64,000 bases of DNA. Origin: Candidatus Bathyarchaeota archaeon. GTDB lineage: Archaea; Thermoproteota; Bathyarchaeia; Bathyarchaeales; Bathycorpusculaceae. The notes under the pieces are model-generated. The model had not been told where the DNA came from. It did no database searches and was given only the letters and a program-made list of their open reading frames with translations. The stretch lies in NCBI GenBank assembly GCA_026014745.1, contig JAOZHS010000001.1, forward strand, positions 186,001 through 250,000. The letters are read 5' to 3'. A program made the position numbers and the translations under genes. The first letter of the stretch is position 1, and every line of letters begins with the position of its first letter. Positions 8,822 to 17,668 of this stretch are shown here, piece by piece.

Positions 8822-9436
8822 CTATAGCACTTTTACAAGGGTTTCCATGTTGAAGAGCGTGTTCGCACAGCCGTTCTTAATCAGCGGTATGCCTTGACCA
8901 GCGACATCCATGCTGTTAAGCAAATGCCCCATCAATTTCATTTCTTCACCGCACGCAACCCCCACTATGCCCTCATAGTGTGTAGATTTTAGAATCTTGG
9001 GTATGCAGGAGCCGCCCGGTAGAACAAAAACGTCATAGCCTTTACTTTGAGCGTAGACTTCTGCCTTATTCACTAAGCAGTCCTCTGAGCAGTGTCCACA
9101 GACATAGGAGGGGATGTCTGAGTTGAAGTTTGCTTTGCATCGGCTATCCATGTATTTACGGGAACAATGCGGCAGAAAAAGCGCCCGTTTTTTGGTTGCC
9201 GCGAATTTTCCTCTCTCGATTATGTTTACAGCCTGCAAATCAATAAGGTCCTCAAGTAGTACCATGGCATCCGCGAGGTTGAGTCCTGTGGCTTCTTGGA
9301 TGCGGAACTTTATGATTAAGTCATTTGCGTGTTTGAGGAAAGTTTTATGCATGCCCTTTTGGTAGCTAAGCAGTGTGAGTTCAGTGAAGAAGAACCGTGG
9401 GACCTTGGAAAGGTCGAACGTGAACTTATAGGGCAT
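8822..9436 (-). CDS. DUF116 family cysteine-rich protein
   Basis: A 204-residue soluble protein of the DUF116 family, found mainly in archaea and anaerobic bacteria and of unknown function. The family pattern is visible: LFLPHCSR near residue 88, CGHCSEDCLVNKA (about 113-125), VLPGGSCIPKI, GVACGEEM, and GIPLIKNGCANT near the C-terminus. The many cysteines suggest metal or an Fe-S cluster. It follows the 88-residue coiled-coil gene by 65 bases on the same strand and may be the last gene of the gar1-tfb transcript. Confidence 0.8.
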   Translation of the reverse strand: MPYKFTFDLSKVPRFFFTELTLLSYQKGMHKTFLKHANDLIIKFRIQEATGLNLADAMVLLEDLIDLQAVNIIERGKFAATKKRALFLPHCSRKYMDSRCKANFNSDIPSYVCGHCSEDCLVNKAEVYAQSKGYDVFVLPGGSCIPKILKSTHYEGIVGVACGEEMKLMGHLLNSMDVAGQGIPLIKNGCANTLFNMETLVKVL

Positions 9437-9501
9437 AAGTTAGGATATCACTTATCCCGCTTAAAAAAGTGCCTATGTATCTAACTTGAATGGTTTTTTC
9501 G

Positions 9502-9768
9502 CTATTTTTTCAGGTTGAAACCTAAAACGTCTTTAATTGATTCGAGTTCCTCTCGAAGTTGTTTTACTTCTGCCTCCAAATCGCTTGCACGCGATTGGGC
9601 ATTCTGCTTAAGCACCTCTAAACTGGTCTGAAATTGCGGTTCTGTGCTCCATATTTCGAGGCTCTCATGTAGATTAACTAAAAGTTCTTTTAGCTCCAAC
9701 TCGACCTCTTTGAGCTTACAAACGGCATCTTTAAGGCTAAGTTTGTCAGAGTCTTGTGGTTTAGCCAT
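9502..9768 (-). CDS. small coiled-coil protein
   Basis: Unrecognised protein of 88 residues. It is highly charged with heptad-like leucines: KLKEVELELKELLVNL near residues 18-33, and DLEAEVKQLREELESIKDVL near 63-82. Two coiled-coil helices are likely, with no cysteines of note and no membrane segment. It begins 26 bases after the tfb stop on the same strand, so it is probably cotranscribed with tfb. A protein-protein adaptor is only a guess. Confidence 0.6.
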   Translation of the reverse strand: MAKPQDSDKLSLKDAVCKLKEVELELKELLVNLHESLEIWSTEPQFQTSLEVLKQNAQSRASDLEAEVKQLREELESIKDVLGFNLKK

Positions 9769-9794
9769 CGCGCTGTCACAAAAAATAAAGATGG

Positions 9795-10772
9795 TTAGAT
9801 ACTGATGTCAAACATCAGCCGTTCAACCAGTTCCTTGTAGCGGTTTCGGATGGTGACTTCAGTAACCTGCGCGATCTCAGCGATTTCCCGCTGCGTTTTG
9901 CGTTCTCCCGTCAACACTGAAGCTACATAGCTTGCGGCTGCCGCGATGCCTGTGGGTCCTCTGCCAGAAGTGAGTTTGAGTTCTTTTGCCGTGGCTAAGA
10001 TTTTGTGCGCGATTTCTTCCACTTTGCCCTGCATGGTGAGTTGGTTGGAGAATTTAGTTATGTATTGGCTGGGGCGAAGCGGCGGGATAGAGTAGTTTAA
10101 TTCGCGGATAAGGAAACGATAGCTGCGACCAACCTCTTTTTTGTTAACGGTAGATGCCTGTGCAATCTCGTCGAGGGTACGCGGTAACCCGCATTGTCTG
10201 CACGCCAGATAAATCGCTGCGGAGGTGACACCCTGAATGGACCTGCCTCGGATAAGGCGTTCTTTGACTGCTTTGCGATAAATCACTGAGGCAGTTTCAA
10301 GGATGTTTTTAGGCAAGTTTAGGTTGTTGGAGATTTTAGTAATCTCAGAAAGTGCAAACGCCAAGTTTCGCTCAGTCGCGTCGGAGACGCGGATGCGGCG
10401 TTGCCACTTTCTTAGGCGATAAACTTGGGCTTTCTGACCCGGTGAGAGGCTTTTGCCGTATATGTCACGGTCATGCCAATCAATGGTTGTTGATAAGCCT
10501 TTATCATGGATAGTGTACGTTAGAGGTGCGCCAACGCGAGTTCTTTTTGAGCGTTGTTCATCGTCGAAAGCTCGCCATTCGGGTCCGCGGTCAGCGATTT
10601 TTTGCTGCATAACAAATCCGCAGTCCATGCAGACTTTTTCTGCAGCTTCATAGTCACGCATAAGTCTGGTGCTTCCGCATTCAGGGCAAACTTCCGTCTT
10701 ATGATGTTCTGACCTTGACGCGGCGGCTTGTTCTGACTCCATTTCTTCATGTAGCTTGCTATCTCTGCTCAT
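9795..10772 (-). CDS. tfb: transcription initiation factor B
   Basis: Archaeal TFIIB homologue of 325 residues. It bridges TBP on the TATA box and RNA polymerase. An N-terminal zinc ribbon is seen at CPECGSTRL...CMDCGFV (about residues 29-52), followed by the B-reader/linker region with GPEWRAFD, and two cyclin-fold repeats. The second repeat ends in the helix-turn-helix [20 protein letters not shown] that contacts the BRE. The start ATG 10772 overlaps the end of gar1 by 14 bases, so translation is probably coupled. The gar1-tfb pairing is common in archaea. Confidence 0.97.
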   Translation of the reverse strand: MSRDSKLHEEMESEQAAASRSEHHKTEVCPECGSTRLMRDYEAAEKVCMDCGFVMQQKIADRGPEWRAFDDEQRSKRTRVGAPLTYTIHDKGLSTTIDWHDRDIYGKSLSPGQKAQVYRLRKWQRRIRVSDATERNLAFALSEITKISNNLNLPKNILETASVIYRKAVKERLIRGRSIQGVTSAAIYLACRQCGLPRTLDEIAQASTVNKKEVGRSYRFLIRELNYSIPPLRPSQYITKFSNQLTMQGKVEEIAHKILATAKELKLTSGRGPTGIAAAASYVASVLTGERKTQREIAEIAQVTEVTIRNRYKELVERLMFDISI

Positions 10773-11022
10773 TCTCTCTGCTACTCCGTTTCGTTTTCGA
10801 GAGAAGCAAGTACAACGGTTTATTCAGTAGCCTAGCAGGGTCCTTAACATTCGTCTTTATTACGGCATATGGTGCTGAGACTGGCCCGATGATATCAAAA
10901 ACTTTTCCGACAACGTTTAGGTTTTCGTCGACAACTTCTGAACCGAGTTGAGGTGGTTTTTCAGCTTTAACTATAACGTTTCGTGAAGGAGATACATTTG
11001 ACGCTCTGCCCAATTTTTGCAA
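10759..11022 (-). CDS. gar1: H/ACA RNP protein Gar1
   Basis: Gar1 is a core protein of H/ACA guide RNPs that make pseudouridine in rRNA. The small beta-barrel is recognisable: [19 protein letters not shown] followed by [13 protein letters not shown]. No ATG fits. A TTG at 11022 (MQKLGRASN) has GAGGGG about seven bases upstream, while TTG 11028 is a close alternative. The longer frame from 11100 adds residues unlike the family. From 11022 the product is 87 residues, normal for archaeal Gar1. The gene overlaps tfb by 14 bases. Confidence 0.85.
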   Translation of the reverse strand: MQKLGRASNVSPSRNVIVKAEKPPQLGSEVVDENLNVVGKVFDIIGPVSAPYAVIKTNVKDPARLLNKPLYLLLSKTKRSSRENEQR

Positions 11023-11186
11023 ACGCAATTCCCCTCTCGAAAAACATGTACGAGAACGTGACTGCGGATTTAAATGTTTCTGGGGGTACATATGCGGCAA
11101 CTTTAGACGAGACTTTTACAGTAGAAAGCTTCATAAACAAGAAGTGTGGATAAACTTGTGCCTTAACAAGGGTGAGGCTAAGAACT

Positions 11187-11567
11187 ATGTCTAAACCATT
11201 CTATGTAAAATATGAAGTTCCAAAAGAAATCGTGGATGCAGCCTATGAAGCCCTAACGATTGCTTCAAAATCAGGATCCGTTAGGAAAGGAACCAACGAA
11301 GCCACTAAAGCAGTAGAACGTGGCCAAGCAAAACTTGTCGTTATAGCTGAAGATGTTGACCCACCAGAAGTCATTGCGCACCTACCGCTCCTCTGTGACG
11401 AACGAAAAATCACTTACGTCTTTGTTCCAAGCAAAGAACAACTCGGCAAATCCATCGGCATCGACGTCCCCTGTGCAGCAGCCTGCATTATGAGAGAAGG
11501 CGAAGCGGCAGGACTCATAAAAGAAATCGTGACACGCATCGATCAGGTTAAACGAGGAACTCAGTAA
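11187..11567 (+). CDS. rpl7ae: ribosomal protein L7Ae
   Basis: L7Ae binds kink-turn RNA in the large subunit, in box C/D and H/ACA guide RNPs and in RNase P. The 126-residue protein shows the family core: [17 protein letters not shown] near residues 33-49, [19 protein letters not shown], and the C-terminal [10 protein letters not shown]. Start ATG 11187 ([11 protein letters not shown]) has GGTGAGG ten bases upstream; an in-frame start at 11172 lacks a site. The stop overlaps the start of rps28e by one base. Gar1, which joins the same H/ACA particles, is divergently encoded 165 bases away. Confidence 0.96.
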   Translation: MSKPFYVKYEVPKEIVDAAYEALTIASKSGSVRKGTNEATKAVERGQAKLVVIAEDVDPPEVIAHLPLLCDERKITYVFVPSKEQLGKSIGIDVPCAAACIMREGEAAGLIKEIVTRIDQVKRGTQ

Positions 11568-11785
11568 TGAGTAAAGAAGTAGCCGAAGAACTAATTCCCT
11601 CTGAGGTTATACAGATCATCGGTCGCACAGGCGTAACTGGCGAAATCACGCAAGTCCGCGTCCGCATTATGGAAGGCAAAGATAAAGGCAGAATCATCAC
11701 GCGCAACGTTAAAGGACCGGTCCGCGTACAAGACATACTGATGCTCCGCGAAACTGAAAGGGAAGCAAAGAAAATCACACGATAA
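11567..11785 (+). CDS. rps28e: ribosomal protein S28e
   Basis: Small-subunit protein of 72 residues found in archaea and eukaryotes. The S1-like barrel signature is clear: [20 protein letters not shown], then [18 protein letters not shown], ending in [10 protein letters not shown]. It sits between rpl7ae (one-base overlap) and rpl24e (20-base gap), the usual archaeal gene order. Confidence 0.97.
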   Translation: MSKEVAEELIPSEVIQIIGRTGVTGEITQVRVRIMEGKDKGRIITRNVKGPVRVQDILMLRETEREAKKITR

Positions 11786-11805
11786 AACTATAAGGAGAAA
11801 TTGTC

Positions 11806-12003
11806 ATGCCAAAACCGAGAAAATGTTCATTCTGTGGTGCTGATTTCCCAGCTGGCACAGGCATGATGTACGTTAAGAACGACGGCTCAATCCTCTGGTT
11901 TGACTCAAGCAAATGCAAGAAAAGCAGCTTAAGCTTCAAACGTGACGCACGCAAGCTGAAATGGACTCAGTACTTCGGTAAAGAAGAAAAAGGCAAAGGG
12001 TAA
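11806..12003 (+). CDS. rpl24e: ribosomal protein L24e, one zinc ligand changed
   Basis: Large-subunit protein of 65 residues. It has the L24e motif CSFCGADFPAGTGMMYV, and KLKWT near the end. In most archaeal L24e proteins a C-x2-C pair and a C-x3-C pair hold zinc. Here the second pair reads DSSKC, so the third ligand is Asp instead of Cys. Zinc may still bind through Asp, or this organism's protein may have a weaker site. AAGGAGA at 11791-11797 is a good ribosome site. This is the end of the L7Ae-S28e-L24e run. Confidence 0.93.
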   Translation: MPKPRKCSFCGADFPAGTGMMYVKNDGSILWFDSSKCKKSSLSFKRDARKLKWTQYFGKEEKGKG

Positions 12004-12101
12004 ATCGCATCTCTACGCTTTCCAACCATTTTTTCATTTTTAATTTGTTTTTAACTGAAAACTTATCTTCTAGCTCCTCAATCAACCGTTTAGGTGTAGC
12101 T

Positions 12102-12404
12102 TTGCCGTTTCTGTTCGCGAAAAAGGAAGTCTTCCAATGGCTCAAAGATGGCAAAAAAACCATCGACATCCGAAAAGGCTCCCCTAAATCTGGCGAGTTG
12201 GCGGTTTTTCAGTCAGGGCCGTCTTCTTTGAAGTTTAGAGTGGTGAAGGTCGTGTCGGGTCGGCTCTCCGAGGTTTTGTTGGAGGATAATTATCGTTGGA
12301 TTATTCCTTCGGCGGGTTGTTTGGCGGAGGCGTTTGCGTATTTTGAGCGGCTTTATGGGGATTGCGGCGGGATTTTTACTGCGTATTATCTTGGGGCAGT
12401 GTAG
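12102..12404 (+). CDS. ASCH/PUA-like domain protein
   Basis: A short protein (100 residues) resembling the ASCH fold, a PUA-like RNA-binding domain. The signature is FAKKEVFQWLKDGKKTIDIRKG followed by GELAVFQSG and a conserved core of strands. Start TTG 12102 is preferred because AGGTG lies five bases upstream; the longer frame from TTG 12045 adds a serine-rich stretch foreign to the family. It follows rpl24e on the same strand, consistent with a role in RNA or translation. Function unknown. Confidence 0.65.
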   Translation: MPFLFAKKEVFQWLKDGKKTIDIRKGSPKSGELAVFQSGPSSLKFRVVKVVSGRLSEVLLEDNYRWIIPSAGCLAEAFAYFERLYGDCGGIFTAYYLGAV

Positions 12405-12493
12405 CTTTTCGCTCTGTTTTTTGCGGAAAGCAGTTGTTTGACGTGTGATTTACTCAGTAATGGCATTATTGGATGCGGTTTTCGGAAAAATAG

Positions 12494-12533
12494 TGTGTAA
12501 AACGTAATGCTTAAATATCCAGTTCGTTACACA
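12494..12533 (+). promoter_or_regulatory. lysine operon promoter framed by an inverted repeat
   Basis: A TATA-like TTAAATAT at 12511-12518 lies about 40 bases before the dapA ATG, placing transcription start near 12541. It is framed by TGTGTAA (12494-12500) and TTACACA (12527-12533), an exact seven-base inverted repeat 26 bases apart. The arrangement suits a dimeric regulator that blocks TBP/TFB, such as an Lrp-type protein. Confidence 0.5.
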
Positions 12534-12556
12534 AATCACTGCAAGAGGCATAAAAA

Positions 12557-13594
12557 ATGGTCACATTCAGTGGTTGTTACACTGCATTAATAACCCCCAT
12601 GAACCGCAATCGCCAAGTCGATTACGGAGGCTTACAACAATTAATAGAATTCCAAATAAAAAACGGCGTCAAAGGCATACTCGCCGTTGGCACCACTGGT
12701 GAATCCCCAACCTTAGATTGGAGCGAACACAACAAAGTAACAGAAAAAACACACGAATACGCAAACGGAAAAGCCATAACCATTGCCGGAACCGGCAGCA
12801 ACTCAACCCAAGAAACAATCGAAGGCACCCAACACGCCCGCGACTTCGGAGTAACCAACGTACTCCTCGTCGACCCCTACTACAATGGACCCAGCTCACT
12901 GGAAATACGAAGAGAATACATCGCGCCCGTAGCCCAGCGCTTTCCAGATGTCCAAGTTATACCTTACATAATCCCTGGCAGAACAGGAACCCAACTGCTC
13001 CCCCCCGACTTAGCCGCACTTCACGCCGAATTCCCCAATGTGCGCTGCGTCAAGGAAGCAACAGGCGACCTCAAAAACATGGAGTTAACACGACAACTTT
13101 GCGGAGACGACTTCGACATCCTAAGCGGCGACGACGACAAAACCCTCACCATGATAATTTCCCCTGACATCCGCGCTAGTGGCGTAATATCTGTGGTTTC
13201 AAACATCGCACCGCGTGCCATGTCTGACATGGTACATTACGCGTTGACTGGCAACGAGGAAGCCGCAAACGTAATTTCCCAAGCCCTGCAGCCGCTGTTT
13301 AACATCGTCACGGTAAAGACCACTGAGCAAACCCCCTACGGACCCGTAGTATGCAAGGCTCGAAACCCCTTGGCTTACAAAACACTAATGGCTGTATTGG
13401 GTATGCCTGCAGGACCCTGCCGCCAACCACTGGGCAAAATGACTCGTGCAGGACTCGAAATTGTATTGAGTAGCACACGCAAAGTTTACGAGGCAAACCC
13501 ACAGATTCTCGATCCAATAGCTGACGCGTTTGATGTAAACCTACAAGATCGTCTCTACAACGAGCGGTATCTGGAGGGATTAACCTATGCTTAA
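12557..13594 (+). CDS. dapA: 4-hydroxy-tetrahydrodipicolinate synthase
   Basis: Condenses pyruvate with aspartate semialdehyde, the first committed step to diaminopimelate and lysine. The TIM-barrel DHDPS/NAL family is clear: ALITPMN at residues 10-16, AVGTTGESPTL near 43-53, a Tyr in the YIIPGRTG loop, and the Schiff-base Lys in RCVKEATGDL. At 345 residues it is about 50 longer than typical DapA, mainly at the C-terminus. A bias toward another aldolase of the family cannot be excluded, but leading an operon of dapB, asd, lysA, dapF and dapL settles the role. It overlaps dapB by 8 bases. Confidence 0.93.
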   Translation: MVTFSGCYTALITPMNRNRQVDYGGLQQLIEFQIKNGVKGILAVGTTGESPTLDWSEHNKVTEKTHEYANGKAITIAGTGSNSTQETIEGTQHARDFGVTNVLLVDPYYNGPSSLEIRREYIAPVAQRFPDVQVIPYIIPGRTGTQLLPPDLAALHAEFPNVRCVKEATGDLKNMELTRQLCGDDFDILSGDDDKTLTMIISPDIRASGVISVVSNIAPRAMSDMVHYALTGNEEAANVISQALQPLFNIVTVKTTEQTPYGPVVCKARNPLAYKTLMAVLGMPAGPCRQPLGKMTRAGLEIVLSSTRKVYEANPQILDPIADAFDVNLQDRLYNERYLEGLTYA

Positions 13595-14381
13595 ACTCTG
13601 TGTCGCTGGCGCAGCGGGCAGAATGGGCAACGCCATCATAGCAGAAGCAACCGCAAAAGGCTACCAAATCGTAGGTGCCATCGAAGCTCCTAACTCTCCC
13701 GCTATCGGCAAAACTCTTCGCCAACTTGGATTATGCAGCTCTGACACAGTCATACAAAGCTCTGACATGCTAAGCCAAGCTCTAAGTGAAGCTAACACCT
13801 ATGTCAGTTTCACTGTACCTGCCGCTGAACTGGTTAACATCCCCATTGTTGCGGGACTTGATAAACGCATAATCTTGGGCACCACAGGCTTTACCCCCGA
13901 GCAAAATAGGCAAATCGTTGCGGCGATGTCGGGCAAAGTTCCCGCAGTGTTTTCGCCTAACTTCAGTGTTGGCGTTAACATACTCTTCAAACTAGCTGAA
14001 GCCCTCAAAGCTTTCCCAGCGGGTTACGATTTCAGCCTAAGTGAAATTCATCACACAGGCAAAAAAGATTCCCCCAGCGGAACCGCCAAAAAAATAGAAC
14101 AGATCATCATGCAAGCCCGCGGTTACACCAAAACCGTCTACGGTCGCGAAGGCATAAGCCCAAGGCAACCTGGCGAGTTAGAGTCAGTTGCGTTACGTGC
14201 AGGCGGTGTCCCAGGAATCCACAACATCGTAGTCGCAGGACCCAACGAGATGCTCCGCATAGAACACATCGCGTTTAACCGCAGCGTGCTTGCACAGGGC
14301 GCTGTGTATGCAGCAGAATGGTTAATTCACCAAACAGAGCCTAAAGTTTACAATATGGCGGATGTTTTGGGTTTAACTTAA
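13587..14381 (+). CDS. dapB: 4-hydroxy-tetrahydrodipicolinate reductase
   Basis: Reduces the DapA product with NAD(P)H. Residues 1-12 hold the Rossmann motif VAGAAGRMG. The catalytic segment EIHHTGKKDSPSGTA (about 152-166) contains the active His and Lys, and SVALRAGGVPG is typical of the family. It has 264 residues, the usual length. It starts inside the dapA stop region (8-base overlap), which suggests translational coupling. Confidence 0.96.
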   Translation: MLKLCVAGAAGRMGNAIIAEATAKGYQIVGAIEAPNSPAIGKTLRQLGLCSSDTVIQSSDMLSQALSEANTYVSFTVPAAELVNIPIVAGLDKRIILGTTGFTPEQNRQIVAAMSGKVPAVFSPNFSVGVNILFKLAEALKAFPAGYDFSLSEIHHTGKKDSPSGTAKKIEQIIMQARGYTKTVYGREGISPRQPGELESVALRAGGVPGIHNIVVAGPNEMLRIEHIAFNRSVLAQGAVYAAEWLIHQTEPKVYNMADVLGLT

Positions 14382-14444
14382 CCGTTTAGTTACCATTACC
14401 TTTTTTATATTGGAACACTAAAAGAAAGCAAGGAAGAAAAAGTC

Positions 14445-15503
14445 ATGTCAAATAAGCGTAAAGTCGCCATCTTAGGCGCAACCGGAGCCGTTGGACAACG
14501 CTACATCCAACTATTGCAAGAGCATCCCTGGTTTGAAATCTCGGTACTCGCAGCTTCTGAGCGGTCAGCAGGCAAAAAATTCAAGGACGCCTGCACTTGG
14601 CTGATGGAGACCGATATGCCTAAAGAAATCGCAGAAATGCCTGTAGCAAACATCGACGTAGCATCAGCAGAAAAAACAGGCGACTTTGACCTCGTATTCA
14701 CCTCATTACCTGGTGACTTGGCAGGTCCTGTGGAAGCAGAGTTTGCCGCCAAGTATCCAGTATTTAGTAAGGCGAGCGCACACCGCATGGACAAAGATGT
14801 GCCGCTGATAGTGCCTGAAATCAACCCTGACCACGCAGAGTTAGTGAAGATTCAGCAGAAAAAGCGTGGCTGGAGTGGCTATATCACCACTGACCCTAAC
14901 TGCAGCACCATCGGTCTCGTTATCACCCTCAAACCCCTAGTCCAATTCGGGCTAAAACAGGTGACGGTTACAACTATGCAGGCCTTAAGTGGCGCAGGCT
15001 ATCCTGGCGTTCCTTCGCTTGATATCATTGACAATGTTGTCCCCTTCATTTCAGGCGAAGAGGACAAGATGGAGACTGAACCCCGAAAAATCTTGGGTGC
15101 CTTTAACGGTGAAGCCATCGATTTTGCAGATTTCCAGATGAGTGCAAGCTGCAATCGCGTCAACGTTAAAGACGGTCACTTAGAATCCGTATACGTGAAG
15201 CTAGACCAAGAACCATCGCTTGAACAAGTGGAAGCTGCATTCGAAGGCTTCAAAGGTGTTCCACAAATGCTCAAGTTGCCCTCTGCACCTGCTCAACCAA
15301 TCATTGTTCGCCATGAAAAGAACCGTCCCCAACCACGCTACGATCGAGATGCAGGTTCAGGAATGAGTGTTGTTGTCGGTCGTTTACGTAAGGATCCGAT
15401 TGTGACGCTAAAATATCTGTGTCTAAGCCACAATACTGTTCGGGGAGCTGCAGGCGGCGGTATCCTTAGTGCGGAGCTCTATGTCGCTAAAGGCTTAGCT
15501 TAA
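14445..15503 (+). CDS. asd: aspartate-semialdehyde dehydrogenase
   Basis: Makes aspartate semialdehyde from aspartyl phosphate and NADPH, the common precursor of lysine, threonine and methionine. Rossmann motif GATGAVGQRY is at residues 10-19. The catalytic Cys is in TTDPNCSTIGL, and SGAGYPGVPS follows. The 352-residue form and its motifs match the archaeal/fungal Asd branch. It lies 63 bases after dapB in the lysine operon. The upstream enzyme, aspartate kinase, is not in this window. Confidence 0.95.
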   Translation: MSNKRKVAILGATGAVGQRYIQLLQEHPWFEISVLAASERSAGKKFKDACTWLMETDMPKEIAEMPVANIDVASAEKTGDFDLVFTSLPGDLAGPVEAEFAAKYPVFSKASAHRMDKDVPLIVPEINPDHAELVKIQQKKRGWSGYITTDPNCSTIGLVITLKPLVQFGLKQVTVTTMQALSGAGYPGVPSLDIIDNVVPFISGEEDKMETEPRKILGAFNGEAIDFADFQMSASCNRVNVKDGHLESVYVKLDQEPSLEQVEAAFEGFKGVPQMLKLPSAPAQPIIVRHEKNRPQPRYDRDAGSGMSVVVGRLRKDPIVTLKYLCLSHNTVRGAAGGGILSAELYVAKGLA

Positions 15504-15541
15504 CTTTCATCAATTATCATTTACGTGTTTGGTGAAGTGTG

Positions 15542-16831
15542 ATGGTCAAGAGAAAACTTCGTGAACCCTTAGAAAACCGCAAGGGCAACCTCTATTTTGA
15601 CGGTTACTCAGCCAAGGAGCTAGCCGAAAAATATGATACGCCCTTGTATGTGATTAGCGAGAAGCGTATCCGCGACAACTACACTCGCCTCTACAACGCC
15701 CTAGTAAACGAATACAAGTATGTACGTATATACTACGCCGCCAAGGCAAACACTAACCTAACGGTGCTGCGGATTTTGCAGTCCGAAGGCGCTTACCTAG
15801 ATACCGTGAGTCCTGGCGAAGTCTTTATGGGGCTAAGCAGTGGTTTCACTCCTGACCGCATTCTCTTCACAGGTACCAGCGTACGCAACGACGAATTAAC
15901 TTTCCTTGCGGGCGCAGGCATCACCGTAAACATTGACTCGCAATCAGAACTCGACAGGTTGCTAAAAATCTCGGTCCCTCCGATGATTTCGGTTCGCGTG
16001 AACCCCGAAGTCGGCGCTGGACACCATAGCCACTGCATCACCGCAGGTGCCGAGTCAAAGTTTGGGCTCTGGGAAGAAGAAACCATCCAAGCCTACGCTA
16101 TTGCTCAACGAGCCCGTGTAGGCCGCTTCGGTATCCACATGCACATTGGCTCAGGCATACTTGAGTTGGAGCCGTATGTTGCAGCTGTCGAGAAGTTTCT
16201 TAGCATTGCTAAGCGGGTTCATGATGAAGTGGGCATTGACTTTGAATTTGTCGATTTAGGTGGCGGCTTAGGTGTGCCCTACAAGCCCGAAGACAAAGAA
16301 TTAGATGTTGCAGAATTCGCGAAGAAAGTAGTTGGCAACTTCAAGAGTAAAGTCAAGGAATATGGCTTAGGTAAGCCGTTTCTATGTATCGAACCCGGTA
16401 GATACCTAGTATGCGACGCCAGCGTCCTCCTTACAAGCGTTAATACGGTGAAGGTTACGCCTTCTCGTCAATTCGTCGGCGTAGATGCAGGATTCAACAC
16501 TCTGGTGCGCCCCACCATGTATTGCTCCTATCACCAGATTTTGGTCGCTAACAAACTTGACGCCGCCGACAAAGAGACCTACGATGTGGTGGGTCCAATC
16601 TGCGAGTCAGGCGACGCCTTAGCCAAAGAACGCAAACTCCCCTCCATTGAAGAAGGTGACCTCTTAGCGGTGCTAAACGCTGGCGCCTACGGTTTTAGCA
16701 TGAGTTCACAGTACAATTCACGTCCCCGTGCAGCCGAAGTGATGATCCGAAACGGCAAAGACGTACTGGTCCGAAAGCGTGAAGAACTGGGCGATTTGAT
16801 GAATAGCCAAAAGATACAGAGTGAAACCTGA
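15542..16831 (+). CDS. lysA: diaminopimelate decarboxylase
   Basis: Last step of lysine synthesis, decarboxylating meso-diaminopimelate with PLP. The alanine-racemase-type barrel carries the PLP lysine in IYYAAKANTN. The glycine-rich phosphate site is DLGGGLGVPY, and the C-terminal catalytic Cys is in GPICESGDAL. ATG 15542 is chosen; the GTG three bases earlier is in frame. Length is 429 residues, normal for LysA. The stop codon overlaps the dapF ATG by one base. Confidence 0.96.
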   Translation: MVKRKLREPLENRKGNLYFDGYSAKELAEKYDTPLYVISEKRIRDNYTRLYNALVNEYKYVRIYYAAKANTNLTVLRILQSEGAYLDTVSPGEVFMGLSSGFTPDRILFTGTSVRNDELTFLAGAGITVNIDSQSELDRLLKISVPPMISVRVNPEVGAGHHSHCITAGAESKFGLWEEETIQAYAIAQRARVGRFGIHMHIGSGILELEPYVAAVEKFLSIAKRVHDEVGIDFEFVDLGGGLGVPYKPEDKELDVAEFAKKVVGNFKSKVKEYGLGKPFLCIEPGRYLVCDASVLLTSVNTVKVTPSRQFVGVDAGFNTLVRPTMYCSYHQILVANKLDAADKETYDVVGPICESGDALAKERKLPSIEEGDLLAVLNAGAYGFSMSSQYNSRPRAAEVMIRNGKDVLVRKREELGDLMNSQKIQSET

Positions 16832-17667
16832 TGCGTTTTTGGAAGATGCACGGATTAGGCAATGACTACCTTGTCATCGATAACCGTAAGGGACAAATCA
16901 GCGATATTCAAGCATCTGTTTTAGCGGAGAGGCTATGTGAACGGCGTTTCTCGGTTGGCGCAGACGGCTTGCTGCTCGTTTACCCGTCAGAGGTTGCGGA
17001 TGTGAAGATGCGGATTTTCAACGCCGACGGCAGCGAAGCTGAAATGTGCGGCAACGGCATACGCTGTTTCGCTAAATTCTGTTTCGAAAATGACATCGCC
17101 TCTAAGCGGGAGTTCTCGGTTGAGACGCTTGCAGGCATAAAGCATGTTCAGTTAACTCTTAGCGACGGCGAAGTTTCCGCTGTCACAGTGAATATGGGTG
17201 CTCCTAATTGGCAACGCAGCGCGCTCCCGATGGTCGGCGAAGGTACTTGCATAAATCAGGATTTGGATGTTAACGGTGAAAGCTTTAAGGTAACCTGTTT
17301 ATCCATGGGTAACCCTCACTGCGTAACCTTTGTCGAGGATGTCACCAAATACCCCGTGGAAAAAATCGGTCCAATCATAGAACACCACCCAGCGTTTCCC
17401 CGCAGAGTTAACGCTTGCTTTGGCCAAGTTTTGGGTCGTAACGAAATGAAGGTTCGGGTTTGGGAGCGGGGATGCGGCGAAACCCTTGCGTGTGGAACAG
17501 GAATTTGTGCCGCCGTCGCGGCAGCCAACAAACTCGGCAAGGTGGATGGCAAAGTTATTGTTCATGCCCTCGGCGGAGACCTGCAAGTTGAAGTTTCAGA
17601 CACGATTCTGATGTGTGGGGCAGCTGAGAAAGTATTCGAAGGTACACTATTCAAGGAGACAATCTGA
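16831..17667 (+). CDS. dapF: diaminopimelate epimerase
   Basis: Converts LL- to meso-diaminopimelate without a cofactor, using two cysteines. Both are seen: EMCGNGIRCFAKF near residues 71-83 and GETLACGTGIC near 214-224. N-terminal KMHGLGNDYLVID is diagnostic. Length 278 is normal. It sits between lysA and dapL, with only one base between its stop and the TTG start of dapL. Confidence 0.96.
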   Translation: MRFWKMHGLGNDYLVIDNRKGQISDIQASVLAERLCERRFSVGADGLLLVYPSEVADVKMRIFNADGSEAEMCGNGIRCFAKFCFENDIASKREFSVETLAGIKHVQLTLSDGEVSAVTVNMGAPNWQRSALPMVGEGTCINQDLDVNGESFKVTCLSMGNPHCVTFVEDVTKYPVEKIGPIIEHHPAFPRRVNACFGQVLGRNEMKVRVWERGCGETLACGTGICAAVAAANKLGKVDGKVIVHALGGDLQVEVSDTILMCGAAEKVFEGTLFKETI

Positions 17668-17668
17668 T

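Noticed and set aside
12718-13167. 149-codon frame inside dapA, plus strand
   Set aside because: Arg/Asn-rich shadow of dapA in another frame; dapA motifs are unambiguous.
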